Source of the DNA: Crocinitomicaceae bacterium
Lineage (GTDB): Bacteria; Bacteroidota; Bacteroidia; Flavobacteriales_D; Parvicellaceae
DNA: 39,303 bases
Assembly: GCA_002716065.1 (NCBI GenBank)
Contig: PAZE01000042.1
Location: forward strand, 1-39,303
Direction: 5' to 3'
The position numbers and the translations under genes were made by a program. Below, one piece after another: positions 24,193 to 32,812 of the stretch (position 1 is the stretch's first letter; each line of letters opens with the position of its first letter). The notes under the pieces were generated by a model that did not search any database, was not told where the DNA came from, and saw only the letters and a list, made by a program, of their open reading frames with translations.

Positions 24193-27054
24193 ATGAGCCA
24201 CAAATCATTTTCTAAAAGACATATTGGTGTTTCTAATGAAGATCAGCAAAAGATGCTTTCTACTGTAAAAAGCAATTCTATTTCAGATTTAATTGATCAG
24301 ACCATCCCTTCCAAAATAAGGTCTTGCAAAGATTTGTCTGTTGGTGAATCAATGAATGAAAGAGATTATCTATCGCATATTCAAAAAATAGCTAAAAAAA
24401 ATAAATTATTCGATTCTTTCATTGGTCAAGGATACTATGGTACAGAAACACCTTCTGTAATATTGAGAAATGTATTGGAAAATCCAGGTTGGTATACCGC
24501 TTACACTCCTTACCAAGCTGAAATATCTCAAGGTAGACTAGAGGCTTTACTTAATTTCCAGACCATGATTTCAGATTTAACTGGCATGGAATTATCCAAC
24601 GCGTCTTTATTAGATGAAGGAACAGCCGCTGCAGAAGCAATGTTAATGTTTTTTCACATGCGATCAAGAAAACAAGAGAAGCAAGGCGTGAATAAATTTT
24701 TCGTTGCTAATTCTATTTTCACTCAAACCAAAGAGGTAATTGAATGCAGGGCAGAACCTTTGGGAATTGAACTAATTTATGGTGATACTGATAGTATACA
24801 ACTAGATAGTTCTTATTTTGGAGGAATCGTCCAATATCCTGATAAATTCGGAAACGTAAGCAGTCACAAATCATTTGCAGATAAATGCCATGATAATGAT
24901 ATTAAGCTTGCTGTTATTGCAGATATTTTAAGCTTAGTTTTATTAGAGTCACCAGGGAGCTGGGGTGCTGATGTTGTTGTTGGTTGTACTCAACGTTTTG
25001 GTGTTCCAATGGGCTATGGTGGTCCTCATGCTGCATATTTTGCATGTAGAGAAGAGTACAAAAGATTCATTCCAGGTAGAATAATTGGTGTTTCTGTTGA
25101 TAGCTATGGGAATAAAGCGTTAAGGATGGCTCTTCAAACAAGAGAACAACACATCAAAAGAGCCAAAGCAACTTCAAACATATGCACTGCACAAGCACTT
25201 CTAGCTGTTATGGCAAGTATGTATGCAGTTTACCACGGACCAAAAGGATTAAAAAATATTGCCTCTGAAATTCATCATAAAGCAAACGCTCTAAAGCTGG
25301 CACTTTCAAATGCGGGCATAAATGTTTTAAATAAATCATCCTTTGACACAATTAGTTTCAAAGCCGATTTATCAATTTTAGAAAAAACACTACTTGATGA
25401 ACAAATAAATATTGGCTATTACAATGATGAACAAATTGCAGTTATTAGCGTTGACGAAACTACATGCTGGGAAGCTATCAATAAGCTAAGTAGATCAATT
25501 GGCAAAGCATTTAACTGTGAGATTAACATCAATAAAGAAAATTCTTTTGATATTACAAATGCTCGTAAAGATGAGGTGCTTTCACATCCAGTTTTTAATT
25601 CTTACCATTCTGAAACAGAAATGATGAGATATCTAAAGAAATTGGAAAACAAAGATCTTTCGCTTACCCATACTATGATATCACTGGGTTCTTGTACCAT
25701 GAAGTTAAATGCTGCTTCAGAAATGATGCCTATTACATTACCTGAATTTGCAAATCTTCACCCTTTTGTTCCTTTAGATCAAGCTAAAGGATATGAAGAA
25801 ATATTTAATACATTAACAAGAGATCTTTGTGATATTACTGGATTTGATTCTATTTCACTTCAACCCAACAGTGGTGCCCAAGGAGAATATGCTGGATTGA
25901 TGGTTATTAGAGCTTTCCACAAAAGCAACAATGAAGGTCATAGAAATATTTGCTTAATTCCAAGTAGTGCCCATGGCACAAACCCTGCTAGTGCTGTTAT
26001 GGCTGGAATGAAAGTTATCATTGTCAATTGCGATGAGAATGGAAATATTGATGTAGAAGACTTAAAAGCAAAGGCAGCCGAACATTCGGAAAATTTAGGC
26101 GCCCTTATGGTTACTTACCCATCTACTCATGGTGTTTTTGAAGAAAGCATTATAGATATAACCAATATTATTCATGAATATGGAGGCCAAGTATACATGG
26201 ATGGTGCCAACATGAATGCACAAGTTGGATTAACTTCTCCAGGATTAATTGGTGCTGATGTTTGTCATCTTAACCTTCATAAAACATTTGCTATTCCTCA
26301 CGGAGGGGGTGGTCCTGGCATGGGACCAATTGGTGTTGCTAAACACTTAACTCCTTTTTTACCTGGTAACCCCATTGTCAAAACTGGAGGAAACAACGCA
26401 ATTAAATCAATTAATTCTGCTCCATTTGGAAGTAGTTTAATTCTTATAATATCTTTTGGGTATATAAAAATGTTAGGGTCTAGTGGCCTAAAAAACTCCA
26501 CAGAGATTGCAATTTTAAATGCGAATTACTTAAAAGAAAAGTTAAGCTCTGGATTTGACATTCTTTATACTGGTCCAAATGGTAGAGTTGCACATGAAAT
26601 GATTATTGATTGTAGGGGATTTAAGAAAGATTCTGGTGTTGAGGTGGAAGATATTGCCAAGAGATTAATTGATTATGGATTTCATGCTCCTACAGTAAGC
26701 TTTCCTGTTCCTGGGACAATGATGATAGAGCCAACTGAAAGTGAAGCAGTAATTGAGCTAGACCGTTTTGTTGAAGCCATGTTGAGTATTCGTGAAGAAA
26801 TTAAAGAAATAGAAGATGGTATTTACCCAAAAGATGATAATGTTCTTAAAAACTCTCCTCATACTGCAGCATCCTTATTAAATGAAACTTGGGAGCACAG
26901 CTACTCTAGAACAAAAGCCGCTTATCCAATTAAAAACTTATTGGAAAATAAATATTGGGTTCCTGTAGGAAGAGTAAATAATGCCCATGGCGATCGTAAC
27001 TTGATTTGCAGTTGTCTTCCAATAGAAGAATATCAAGAAGAAGCAACCATATAA
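24193..27054 (+). CDS. gcvP: Glycine dehydrogenase (aminomethyl-transferring), P protein of glycine cleavage
   Basis: PLP enzyme that decarboxylates glycine and passes the aminomethyl group to the lipoyl H protein. At 953 residues it is the long single-chain (homodimer) form, with both halves fused. The N-terminal half shows FIGQGYYGTETPSVILRN and YTPYQAEISQGRLEALLNFQ; the C-terminal half has SLGSCTMKLNAASEM and the PLP lysine Lys697 in NLHKTFAIPHGGGGPGMGPIG. The sequence runs to the normal PVGRVNNAHGDRNLICSCLP end. gcvT and gcvH are not in the window. It is a single-gene unit divergent from the ansA operon. Confidence 0.98.
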   Translation: MSHKSFSKRHIGVSNEDQQKMLSTVKSNSISDLIDQTIPSKIRSCKDLSVGESMNERDYLSHIQKIAKKNKLFDSFIGQGYYGTETPSVILRNVLENPGWYTAYTPYQAEISQGRLEALLNFQTMISDLTGMELSNASLLDEGTAAAEAMLMFFHMRSRKQEKQGVNKFFVANSIFTQTKEVIECRAEPLGIELIYGDTDSIQLDSSYFGGIVQYPDKFGNVSSHKSFADKCHDNDIKLAVIADILSLVLLESPGSWGADVVVGCTQRFGVPMGYGGPHAAYFACREEYKRFIPGRIIGVSVDSYGNKALRMALQTREQHIKRAKATSNICTAQALLAVMASMYAVYHGPKGLKNIASEIHHKANALKLALSNAGINVLNKSSFDTISFKADLSILEKTLLDEQINIGYYNDEQIAVISVDETTCWEAINKLSRSIGKAFNCEININKENSFDITNARKDEVLSHPVFNSYHSETEMMRYLKKLENKDLSLTHTMISLGSCTMKLNAASEMMPITLPEFANLHPFVPLDQAKGYEEIFNTLTRDLCDITGFDSISLQPNSGAQGEYAGLMVIRAFHKSNNEGHRNICLIPSSAHGTNPASAVMAGMKVIIVNCDENGNIDVEDLKAKAAEHSENLGALMVTYPSTHGVFEESIIDITNIIHEYGGQVYMDGANMNAQVGLTSPGLIGADVCHLNLHKTFAIPHGGGGPGMGPIGVAKHLTPFLPGNPIVKTGGNNAIKSINSAPFGSSLILIISFGYIKMLGSSGLKNSTEIAILNANYLKEKLSSGFDILYTGPNGRVAHEMIIDCRGFKKDSGVEVEDIAKRLIDYGFHAPTVSFPVPGTMMIEPTESEAVIELDRFVEAMLSIREEIKEIEDGIYPKDDNVLKNSPHTAASLLNETWEHSYSRTKAAYPIKNLLENKYWVPVGRVNNAHGDRNLICSCLPIEEYQEEATI

Positions 27055-27096
27055 TCAAGTATGTGTTTCATTAAATAGAACTATACAATTTAAATA

Positions 27097-27128
27097 TTTG
27101 GAATTTAACATATAATTAATTTTATTTG
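27097..27128 (+). promoter_or_regulatory. Candidate promoter for the first T9SS cargo gene
   Basis: TTTG at 27097-27100 is followed after 20 bases by TTTATTTG at 27121-27128, seven of eight matches to TAnnTTTG, with correct spacing. It leaves a leader of roughly 35-40 bases before the ATG at 27173. Confidence 0.4.
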
Positions 27129-27172
27129 CATTCCTTATACAACCCTTAAAATATTAATCAAAAACAAAAACA

Positions 27173-29038
27173 ATGAAGAAAATTTACTTAAGTCTTTTAT
27201 CTGTTGCAATTATCTCAGGGTTAAATGCACAGTATAAAAAAAGTGAAGGCCCTGTTGCTCGTTCTATTGAACGTAGCGAAGTAAAGCCTATCGCTAACAC
27301 TGCTGTTAATCAGCAAAAAACAGTTATTTACACCAATACTTTTAGCAATCCAGCTGATTGGGTTATTGCTCATGATCCAACTGCATGTTCTCTTGATTGG
27401 CAAATCGGTCAAATTGATTGTGCTGGTTCTTATCCAATTGCCTCAATTCTTTCTACTTCTGCTTCTGATGGATGGGCTGTTGTAGATTCTGATGCTTATG
27501 GTGGTGCAACCGGTGGTAGTGAAGTTGAGGATAGCTGGTTAACAATGGCTAACCCTGTTGATTTAACTGCATATCCTAATGTAGTTGTTGAGTTTGAAAC
27601 ACAATACAGAAGATACAACTATGAACAACCCTATATTGTTGTAGGTATTGGTGATGGTGCTGGAAATGTAACTTGGCCAGATTTAGATCCTGATACGGAT
27701 ATTTCTACATTAACTAATGTATTCAAGCCACTTGATATTGCTAATAGTGCTGCTACTGGTAACCCAGAATTAATTCAAGTTAACATTAGCTCTGCTCTTG
27801 TTGGTTTAACTCCTACTGAACTTGCTGACATCTACATTAGATTTCACTGGACTGGTACTTGGGGATATGCTTGGTTTGTTGACGATTTTAAAATCATTGA
27901 GCAACCTGATAACGATGTTCAAACTACTACTGCTTATATTGTAGGTGAAAACAACAACGGAGTTGAGTATGGAAGAACTCCTGCAAATCACGTAGACGCC
28001 AACTATTTCATGGGAGCTAATGTGTTTAACTTTGGTGCAAATGATCAAACTAACGTTGTTATGACTGGAGACTTTGGTTCTTTTTCTAACAGTGTTAGTG
28101 TTACTGTTCTTACTGCGGGTGCTGATACTACTGTTGAAACTACTGAAGCATTAACACTTACTACAGGACTTTATGAAGGTGACTACACTTCTGTTTCTGA
28201 CCAAGAAACTTCAGGCGCTTCAACTTTTGGAAACAATTTATATGAAAGAAATTTTGAGATTACAACTGACATCTACTCTCAAGATGGAATTGGTGTTCAC
28301 CCAGCTGGATATGATGATCTAACTTCCTTAGGTACGTCTTCTTTTACTGGTGGTGAAGATGGTTTAGTTCTAGCTACTTTATATCACGTTAAGCAAGCAG
28401 AAGATGTTTCCGGAATCAGAATAATGCTTACTTCTACTGGAAATACTGCTGGTGGTGAGATTATTGCTTCATTAAAAGATACTGCTGCATTTTGGGCTGG
28501 AGATATGACAAACCTTGTTGAAGCAAACACTTATACTGTTACACAGAATGATGTAGACAATGGATACGTTGATATTTTCTTTGATCAAGTTGTAAATGTT
28601 AATGCTGGTATTTATTATGCTGCTGTTGAATTATACAGCTTTGGTAACACAAGCGACATAAGAGTTCTTGATGACAGAACTGTTCCTCAACCAGCTGACG
28701 CTAGTGCAATTTACATTCCTGGAGCTCAGTCTTATACTAATGGTACTGCAATTGCAGTTCGTATGTTAGTAGGAAATGGATGGGGTGTTGGTGTTAATGA
28801 AAATGCTATTGAAGGTGTTTCTATTTTCCCAAATCCTTCTGAAGGAATTATCAACATTACTAACCACAACAATGATGAAAACACAATTGTTGTTTATGAT
28901 GTAATTGGTAAAGTAGTAATGACTCAAGTTGTTACTTCTACAACTACTATTGACTTATCTTCTAACGGAACTGGAATCTACTTAGTAGAAGTATCTAATT
29001 CTAATGGAAAAACTGTTGAAAGAGTAGTTATCAAATAA
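27173..29038 (+). CDS. Secreted protein with T9SS type A sorting domain
   Basis: A 621-residue exported protein. It starts with a signal peptide (MKKIYLSLLSVAIISGLNAQ). Residues of about 55-240 form a beta-rich domain with features of choice-of-anchor/MAM-like modules (DSWLTMANPVDLTAYPNVVV, FHWTGTWGYAWFVDDF). The middle is Thr/Val/Asp-rich and beta-rich. The last 75 residues are a T9SS C-terminal domain: GVSIFPNPSEGIINI, then VYDVIGKVV, then GTGIYLVEVSNSNGKTVERVVIK-like strands (split here by description), which direct passage across the outer membrane and surface attachment. No catalytic motif is seen. Codons end in T unusually often, suggesting high expression. A strong terminator follows. 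Confidence 0.88.
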   Translation: MKKIYLSLLSVAIISGLNAQYKKSEGPVARSIERSEVKPIANTAVNQQKTVIYTNTFSNPADWVIAHDPTACSLDWQIGQIDCAGSYPIASILSTSASDGWAVVDSDAYGGATGGSEVEDSWLTMANPVDLTAYPNVVVEFETQYRRYNYEQPYIVVGIGDGAGNVTWPDLDPDTDISTLTNVFKPLDIANSAATGNPELIQVNISSALVGLTPTELADIYIRFHWTGTWGYAWFVDDFKIIEQPDNDVQTTTAYIVGENNNGVEYGRTPANHVDANYFMGANVFNFGANDQTNVVMTGDFGSFSNSVSVTVLTAGADTTVETTEALTLTTGLYEGDYTSVSDQETSGASTFGNNLYERNFEITTDIYSQDGIGVHPAGYDDLTSLGTSSFTGGEDGLVLATLYHVKQAEDVSGIRIMLTSTGNTAGGEIIASLKDTAAFWAGDMTNLVEANTYTVTQNDVDNGYVDIFFDQVVNVNAGIYYAAVELYSFGNTSDIRVLDDRTVPQPADASAIYIPGAQSYTNGTAIAVRMLVGNGWGVGVNENAIEGVSIFPNPSEGIINITNHNNDENTIVVYDVIGKVVMTQVVTSTTTIDLSSNGTGIYLVEVSNSNGKTVERVVIK

Positions 29039-29059
29039 TTACTAGTTATTTTTATTTTA

Positions 29060-29087
29060 AAAAGGCAGCTTAGGCTGCCTTTTTTTT
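29060..29087 (+). terminator. Intrinsic terminator after the first T9SS cargo gene
   Basis: A stem of about ten base pairs built on AGGCAGC (29063-29069), loop TTAG and GCTGCCT (29074-29080), preceded by A residues and followed by a run of eight T. Textbook form, 22 bases after the stop. Confidence 0.88.
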
Positions 29088-29162
29088 GCTGTTTTTTAAA
29101 TAGCATAAACACTAAAAAAAACAACCTTTAAATAGTTAAAAATTGCATCCAAAAGTTAACTG

Positions 29163-29193
29163 TTGTTTAAATGAATTGATTTCATTAAATTTG
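29163..29193 (+). promoter_or_regulatory. Promoter for the second T9SS cargo gene
   Basis: TTG at 29163-29165, 20-base spacer, TAAATTTG at 29186-29193: both Bacteroidetes elements with correct spacing. The ATG at 29229 lies 35 bases downstream. Together with the upstream terminator this makes the gene its own transcription unit. Confidence 0.65.
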
Positions 29194-29228
29194 ATTCAAC
29201 TAAAAATTAACTAACTAAATAACATTAC

Positions 29229-30977
29229 ATGAAAAAAGTTTTACTTTCAATATTAGCACTAACAACTATTGTTTTTGCTAATGCACAGATTGTTGTAAGA
29301 GGAGTAAGCCCTGCACCAATCGCAAACAACTTCGATTTTACTTGGGCCGATCCAGGTGGAGGAGATTGGGCTTGTCCAGACTTTAATCAACCTAATACTT
29401 TTGTTGAGGACACTCTTATGATTGTTGATGACGGCACTCCCGGTCTAAATCCTCAAGGAAATCCACTTTCAGCTGAAGGGTGTAATCCGCTTATTAATGA
29501 TTTAACTGGTAAAATTGCTGTTTGCTATAGAAACACCTGTCAATTTGGAACTAAGGCGCTAAATGCTCAAAACGCAGGTGCTTTGGCAATAATTATTATC
29601 AACAGAGATCCTGAAGCTATTGGAATGGCTGGTGGAAATGATGGTGCTAATGTAACCATTCCAGTTGTTATGCTTTCAAGTGTTGATGGAGCTGCTCTTG
29701 TGAACGAAATGCAGAATGGACCTGTTGTTGTATTTATGGGGAACAAACTAGGACTTTATGCAAATGATGGTGGTACAACAGCTGCTAGCTGCATGATTTC
29801 TAAATACGGTTCTATTCCTAAGGATATGGCTGATAATGGGTATAATTTTGACTTAGGAATGCAATTTGCGAATCTTGGTTCGGCTGACAACGACTTTTAT
29901 GCTGTTGCTTCAGTTGTTGGTCCATCTGGAACTGTATACTATGATTCTATTGCGCCAATAAATATGCTTTCTGGAGATACGTCATTTATTTTTCCAGGAA
30001 ATTCCACATCATTTGCTCCAATGACAAATACTTTATGGGACAATGGTCTTCATACAGTTACTTATGATATTGGAATTATTGGTCAAACAGATGAAGATGA
30101 TTTTGATAATACGATAAGTTCTGATTTCTACGTAACTCAAGATGTTCTTTCTTTAGCAAGAGAAGATGCATCAACAACTGTTGTTGCTAACTCTTATCCT
30201 CAAAACCATACTTCAAGCTACCAAGCTTGTATGAGACTACAAGATGTTTATCCAAATACTTCAACTGGAGTTGAAGGCATCTATTTTGCTCCTTACAATA
30301 GTGGTGTTAGTGAAAGTCTTGATGGAATTTATCTTCAGGGAGAAATCTACGAATGGGATGATGCTTGGGTTGATATTTCAGGCGGATGGAATACCGTTAC
30401 TTTTGACGTTCTTTCTGCAGTTGGAGATTTTGATTGGGACGGTACTTCAAGCTCTGTTAACGGAGAAGTGGTATATGCTCCTTTAAATAACCCTGTTATT
30501 CTAAATGACAATCAAAGATACTTAGTATGTTTAAATTCATTTGCTAACGACTCTATTGGGTTTGGTTATGACAACACACCTGATTACAATGCCAATTTTT
30601 CAATTTATCAGCAACCAATTGGTGCGCTTAACATAGATGGTGCTACATGGTATACTGGTTGGACAAGTGCAGATGCGGTTTCGCTTGGATTAAAAATTGC
30701 TTATGACGTTAATGTTGTTGAATTGGAAACTATTGAAGGTATTGTATATCCAAATCCTGCAATTGATAACCTAACAATATCTCTTGAAAAAGGAAATGGT
30801 TATGCCAACCTATCTGTTTATGATATTGCTGGAAGATTAGTTTCTTCTAATAATGTAAACACTAATGGAGGGATAATTAATGTTGACCTAACAAAATACG
30901 AGAATGGAAATTATATTTTCAACTTGAATTTTGAAGATGGAAAAACAAGTAATTTTAATGTTGTAATAGTAAAATAA
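29229..30977 (+). CDS. Secreted PA-domain protein with T9SS type A sorting domain
   Basis: A 582-residue exported protein beginning with the signal peptide MKKVLLSILALTTIVFANAQ. Residues of about 40-175 look like a protease-associated (PA) domain: LTGKIAVCYRNTCQFGTKAL, NAGALAIIIINRDPEA and TIPVVMLSSVDGAALV are typical PA strands and turns. No peptidase active site follows; instead there are beta-rich segments with scattered Cys. The C-terminus (about 505-582) is a T9SS sorting domain with GIVYPNPAIDNLTISL, VYDIAGRLV and a final short strand ending VIVK. PA domains often mediate protein contacts or guard an active site. Function unknown; probable surface or secreted factor. Confidence 0.88.
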   Translation: MKKVLLSILALTTIVFANAQIVVRGVSPAPIANNFDFTWADPGGGDWACPDFNQPNTFVEDTLMIVDDGTPGLNPQGNPLSAEGCNPLINDLTGKIAVCYRNTCQFGTKALNAQNAGALAIIIINRDPEAIGMAGGNDGANVTIPVVMLSSVDGAALVNEMQNGPVVVFMGNKLGLYANDGGTTAASCMISKYGSIPKDMADNGYNFDLGMQFANLGSADNDFYAVASVVGPSGTVYYDSIAPINMLSGDTSFIFPGNSTSFAPMTNTLWDNGLHTVTYDIGIIGQTDEDDFDNTISSDFYVTQDVLSLAREDASTTVVANSYPQNHTSSYQACMRLQDVYPNTSTGVEGIYFAPYNSGVSESLDGIYLQGEIYEWDDAWVDISGGWNTVTFDVLSAVGDFDWDGTSSSVNGEVVYAPLNNPVILNDNQRYLVCLNSFANDSIGFGYDNTPDYNANFSIYQQPIGALNIDGATWYTGWTSADAVSLGLKIAYDVNVVELETIEGIVYPNPAIDNLTISLEKGNGYANLSVYDIAGRLVSSNNVNTNGGIINVDLTKYENGNYIFNLNFEDGKTSNFNVVIVK

Positions 30978-30994
30978 ACCTTTCTTATACTTAT

Positions 30995-31024
30995 AAAAAA
31001 AGCCACTTTAAAGTGGCTTTTTTT
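30995..31024. terminator. Bidirectional terminator between the T9SS gene and the Mla-like ATPase gene
   Basis: GCCACTTT (31002-31009) and AAAGTGGC (31010-31017) form a perfect inverted repeat flanked by seven A on the left and seven T on the right, so it works on both strands. It sits between convergent stops at 30977 and 31028. Confidence 0.88.
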
Positions 31025-31027
31025 ATG

Positions 31028-31780
31028 CTATAATTTTTCTTTAAACTGCCTTAAAAACTTAGATACATAGACGAAATTATTCAATTCTTCTACATCAGTG
31101 GTTAAGATTGAATCTTTATCTCCAACCCAATAATTCTTTCCTTCATAGATAAACATGATGTTCTCACCGATTTCTAAAACTGAATTCATATCGTGTGTAA
31201 TTACAACTGTTGTCATTTGAAATTCTTCAGTAATCTCTTTTATAAGCTCATCAATTACAATAGCAGTAACAGGATCTAAACCAGAATTAGGCTCATCACA
31301 AAATAAATATTTTGGGTTCATTGCTATAGCCCTAGCAATGGCAACTCTTTTTTGCATACCGCCACTAATTTCTGCAGGAAATAAATCGTTCTTATTTATA
31401 ATATCTACTCTATTTAAGCAAAAATTTGTTCGATCAGCAATCTCTTCAGTTGATAGTTCTGAAAACATTTTTAATGGAAAAGCAACATTCTCCTCAACTG
31501 TTAAGGAATCAAATAGAGCTCCAGCCTGAAACAACATTCCAATTTCCTTTCTGATTTTCTTTTTTCCCTGAGTTTTTATCCCCCTGAAACTTCTGCCATC
31601 AAAAATAATATCTCCACTATCTGGTTCCAAAAGACCAACAATACATTTTGTTAGAACAGATTTTCCTGAGCCACTTTTGCCAATTATAAGATTGGTTTGA
31701 CCTTTTTTAAAAGTAAAACTAACATCGTCAAGAACCTTGACCCCAGAAAAAGATTTAGATATGTTTTTAATCTCTATCAA
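31028..31780 (-). CDS. ABC transporter ATP-binding protein, MlaF-like
   Basis: The ATPase of a phospholipid-trafficking (Mla/MCE-type) ABC transporter. In 250 residues it has Walker A GKSGSGKS at 34-41, a Q-loop in MLFQAGALFDSLTVEENV, the signature ISGGMQKRVAIARAIA, Walker B YLFCDEPNSGLDPVTA and a switch His in VVITHDM. The GALFDSLTV segment is characteristic of MlaF-type ATPases. It overlaps the permease gene by 4 bp (ATGA). The MCE substrate-binding protein is not next to it in this window. Confidence 0.93.
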   Translation of the reverse strand: MIEIKNISKSFSGVKVLDDVSFTFKKGQTNLIIGKSGSGKSVLTKCIVGLLEPDSGDIIFDGRSFRGIKTQGKKKIRKEIGMLFQAGALFDSLTVEENVAFPLKMFSELSTEEIADRTNFCLNRVDIINKNDLFPAEISGGMQKRVAIARAIAMNPKYLFCDEPNSGLDPVTAIVIDELIKEITEEFQMTTVVITHDMNSVLEIGENIMFIYEGKNYWVGDKDSILTTDVEELNNFVYVSKFLRQFKEKL

Positions 31781-32517
31781 CTAAGTAATAATTGAGTAAG
31801 TAAAACATTAAACATTAATATTAATATACTGCTGTAAACCACTGCTTTAGTACTTTGTCTACCCACTTCCAATGCTCCACCTGAAGTATAATACCCAAAA
31901 TAACTAGAAACACTTGTGATAATAAAAGCAAAAAACACTGTTTTAATTAAGGCATATCTTATGTACTCATAATTCTCATAGGAAAACGACTGAATTCCCA
32001 TAAGATATTGCTCAATAGGAATGATATCAGTTAAAAAGCAAAGTGCCCATCCACCAAGGAAACCAAAAAACATGCTATACATTATAAGAACAGGAAAGAT
32101 AAAAAGAGATCCCAATATCTTAGGTCCAATCAAATAACCAATAGAGTTGACACCCATTACTTCTAGTGCATCAATTTGTTCTGTTACCCTCATAGTACCT
32201 AGCTCGGAAGCTATATTTGAACCCACTTTTCCCGCTAATATTAATGAAATAATTGTAGGACAAAACTCAAGTATTAACGTTTGCTTAACGGTAAAACCTA
32301 CTGTATAATCGGGAATCCAAGCAGATTCAATAGCGCTAGCCGTTTGAATAACCAAAACTGCACCCATAAAAGCAGACATAAGCACTACCATAAAAAGTGA
32401 TTTTATGCCTAGCTGAATAATTTCTTCTATTAACCTGTTCCAGTAAGATGAAAACTTTTCAGGTCTAACAAAAAGAAAAGAAAGCATGGTGGTATAACGA
32501 CCGATATGAAAAAACAT
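31777..32517 (-). CDS. MlaE-like ABC transporter permease
   Basis: Inner-membrane permease of the MlaE family, 246 residues with five or six hydrophobic segments. Recognisable family blocks are GAVLVIQTASAIE, LILAGKVGSNIASELGTMRVTEQIDALEVMG (coupling helix region) and YYTSGGALEVGRQSTKAVVYSS near the C-terminus. It partners the ATPase encoded directly downstream (4-bp overlap) to move phospholipids between the membranes and so keep outer-membrane asymmetry; direction of transport is debated for the family. The gene starts 92 bp from the divergent small lipoprotein gene. Confidence 0.93.
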   Translation of the reverse strand: MFFHIGRYTTMLSFLFVRPEKFSSYWNRLIEEIIQLGIKSLFMVVLMSAFMGAVLVIQTASAIESAWIPDYTVGFTVKQTLILEFCPTIISLILAGKVGSNIASELGTMRVTEQIDALEVMGVNSIGYLIGPKILGSLFIFPVLIMYSMFFGFLGGWALCFLTDIIPIEQYLMGIQSFSYENYEYIRYALIKTVFFAFIITSVSSYFGYYTSGGALEVGRQSTKAVVYSSILILMFNVLLTQLLLS

Positions 32518-32559
32518 AGTTTAAAGTAATATTTTCTTAACGAAAATAGTTAATATATG

Positions 32560-32591
32560 TTGGGAAATAGCATCAACATTACCTAATTTTA
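32560..32591 (+). promoter_or_regulatory. Candidate promoter for the small lipoprotein gene
   Basis: TTG at 32560-32562, 21-base spacer, TAATTTTA at 32584-32591 (seven of eight matches to TAnnTTTG), 18 bases before the ATG at 32610. Confidence 0.35.
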
Positions 32592-32609
32592 AACAGCTAT
32601 AATTAAATT

Positions 32610-32771
32610 ATGCCTCATTTAAAACTCAATAGATTACTGCTTTTTGCATTTATTTTTTCTTTTTTTTGTTTAAGTTCTTGCTCTTTGTTTAAAAAAAAAG
32701 AAAAATGCGATTGTCCTACTTGGTCAAATAATTTCATTTTAAATATGCAAAAAAATGATTATCAAGGATAA
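32610..32771 (+). CDS. Small lipoprotein, 53 residues
   Basis: Short gene found by reading the gap between the Mla-like permease and manC. It encodes MPHLKLNRLLLFAFIFSFFC followed by LSSCSLFKKKEKCDCPTWSN and a 13-residue tail ending in TAA at 32769. A basic N-terminus and hydrophobic core run into the lipobox LSSC, so Cys24 should be lipidated; the mature peptide has about 30 residues. It contains KKKEK and the motif CDCPTW. The motif looks like that of other tiny Bacteroidetes lipoproteins with a CDCP core, but I cannot name a family. A promoter-like sequence precedes it and manC begins 41 bp after it. Confidence 0.72.
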   Translation: MPHLKLNRLLLFAFIFSFFCLSSCSLFKKKEKCDCPTWSNNFILNMQKNDYQG

Positions 32772-32812
32772 TTTATTCTTAAAATAAGTACTTTTCAATT
32801 TCAATTTATAAA

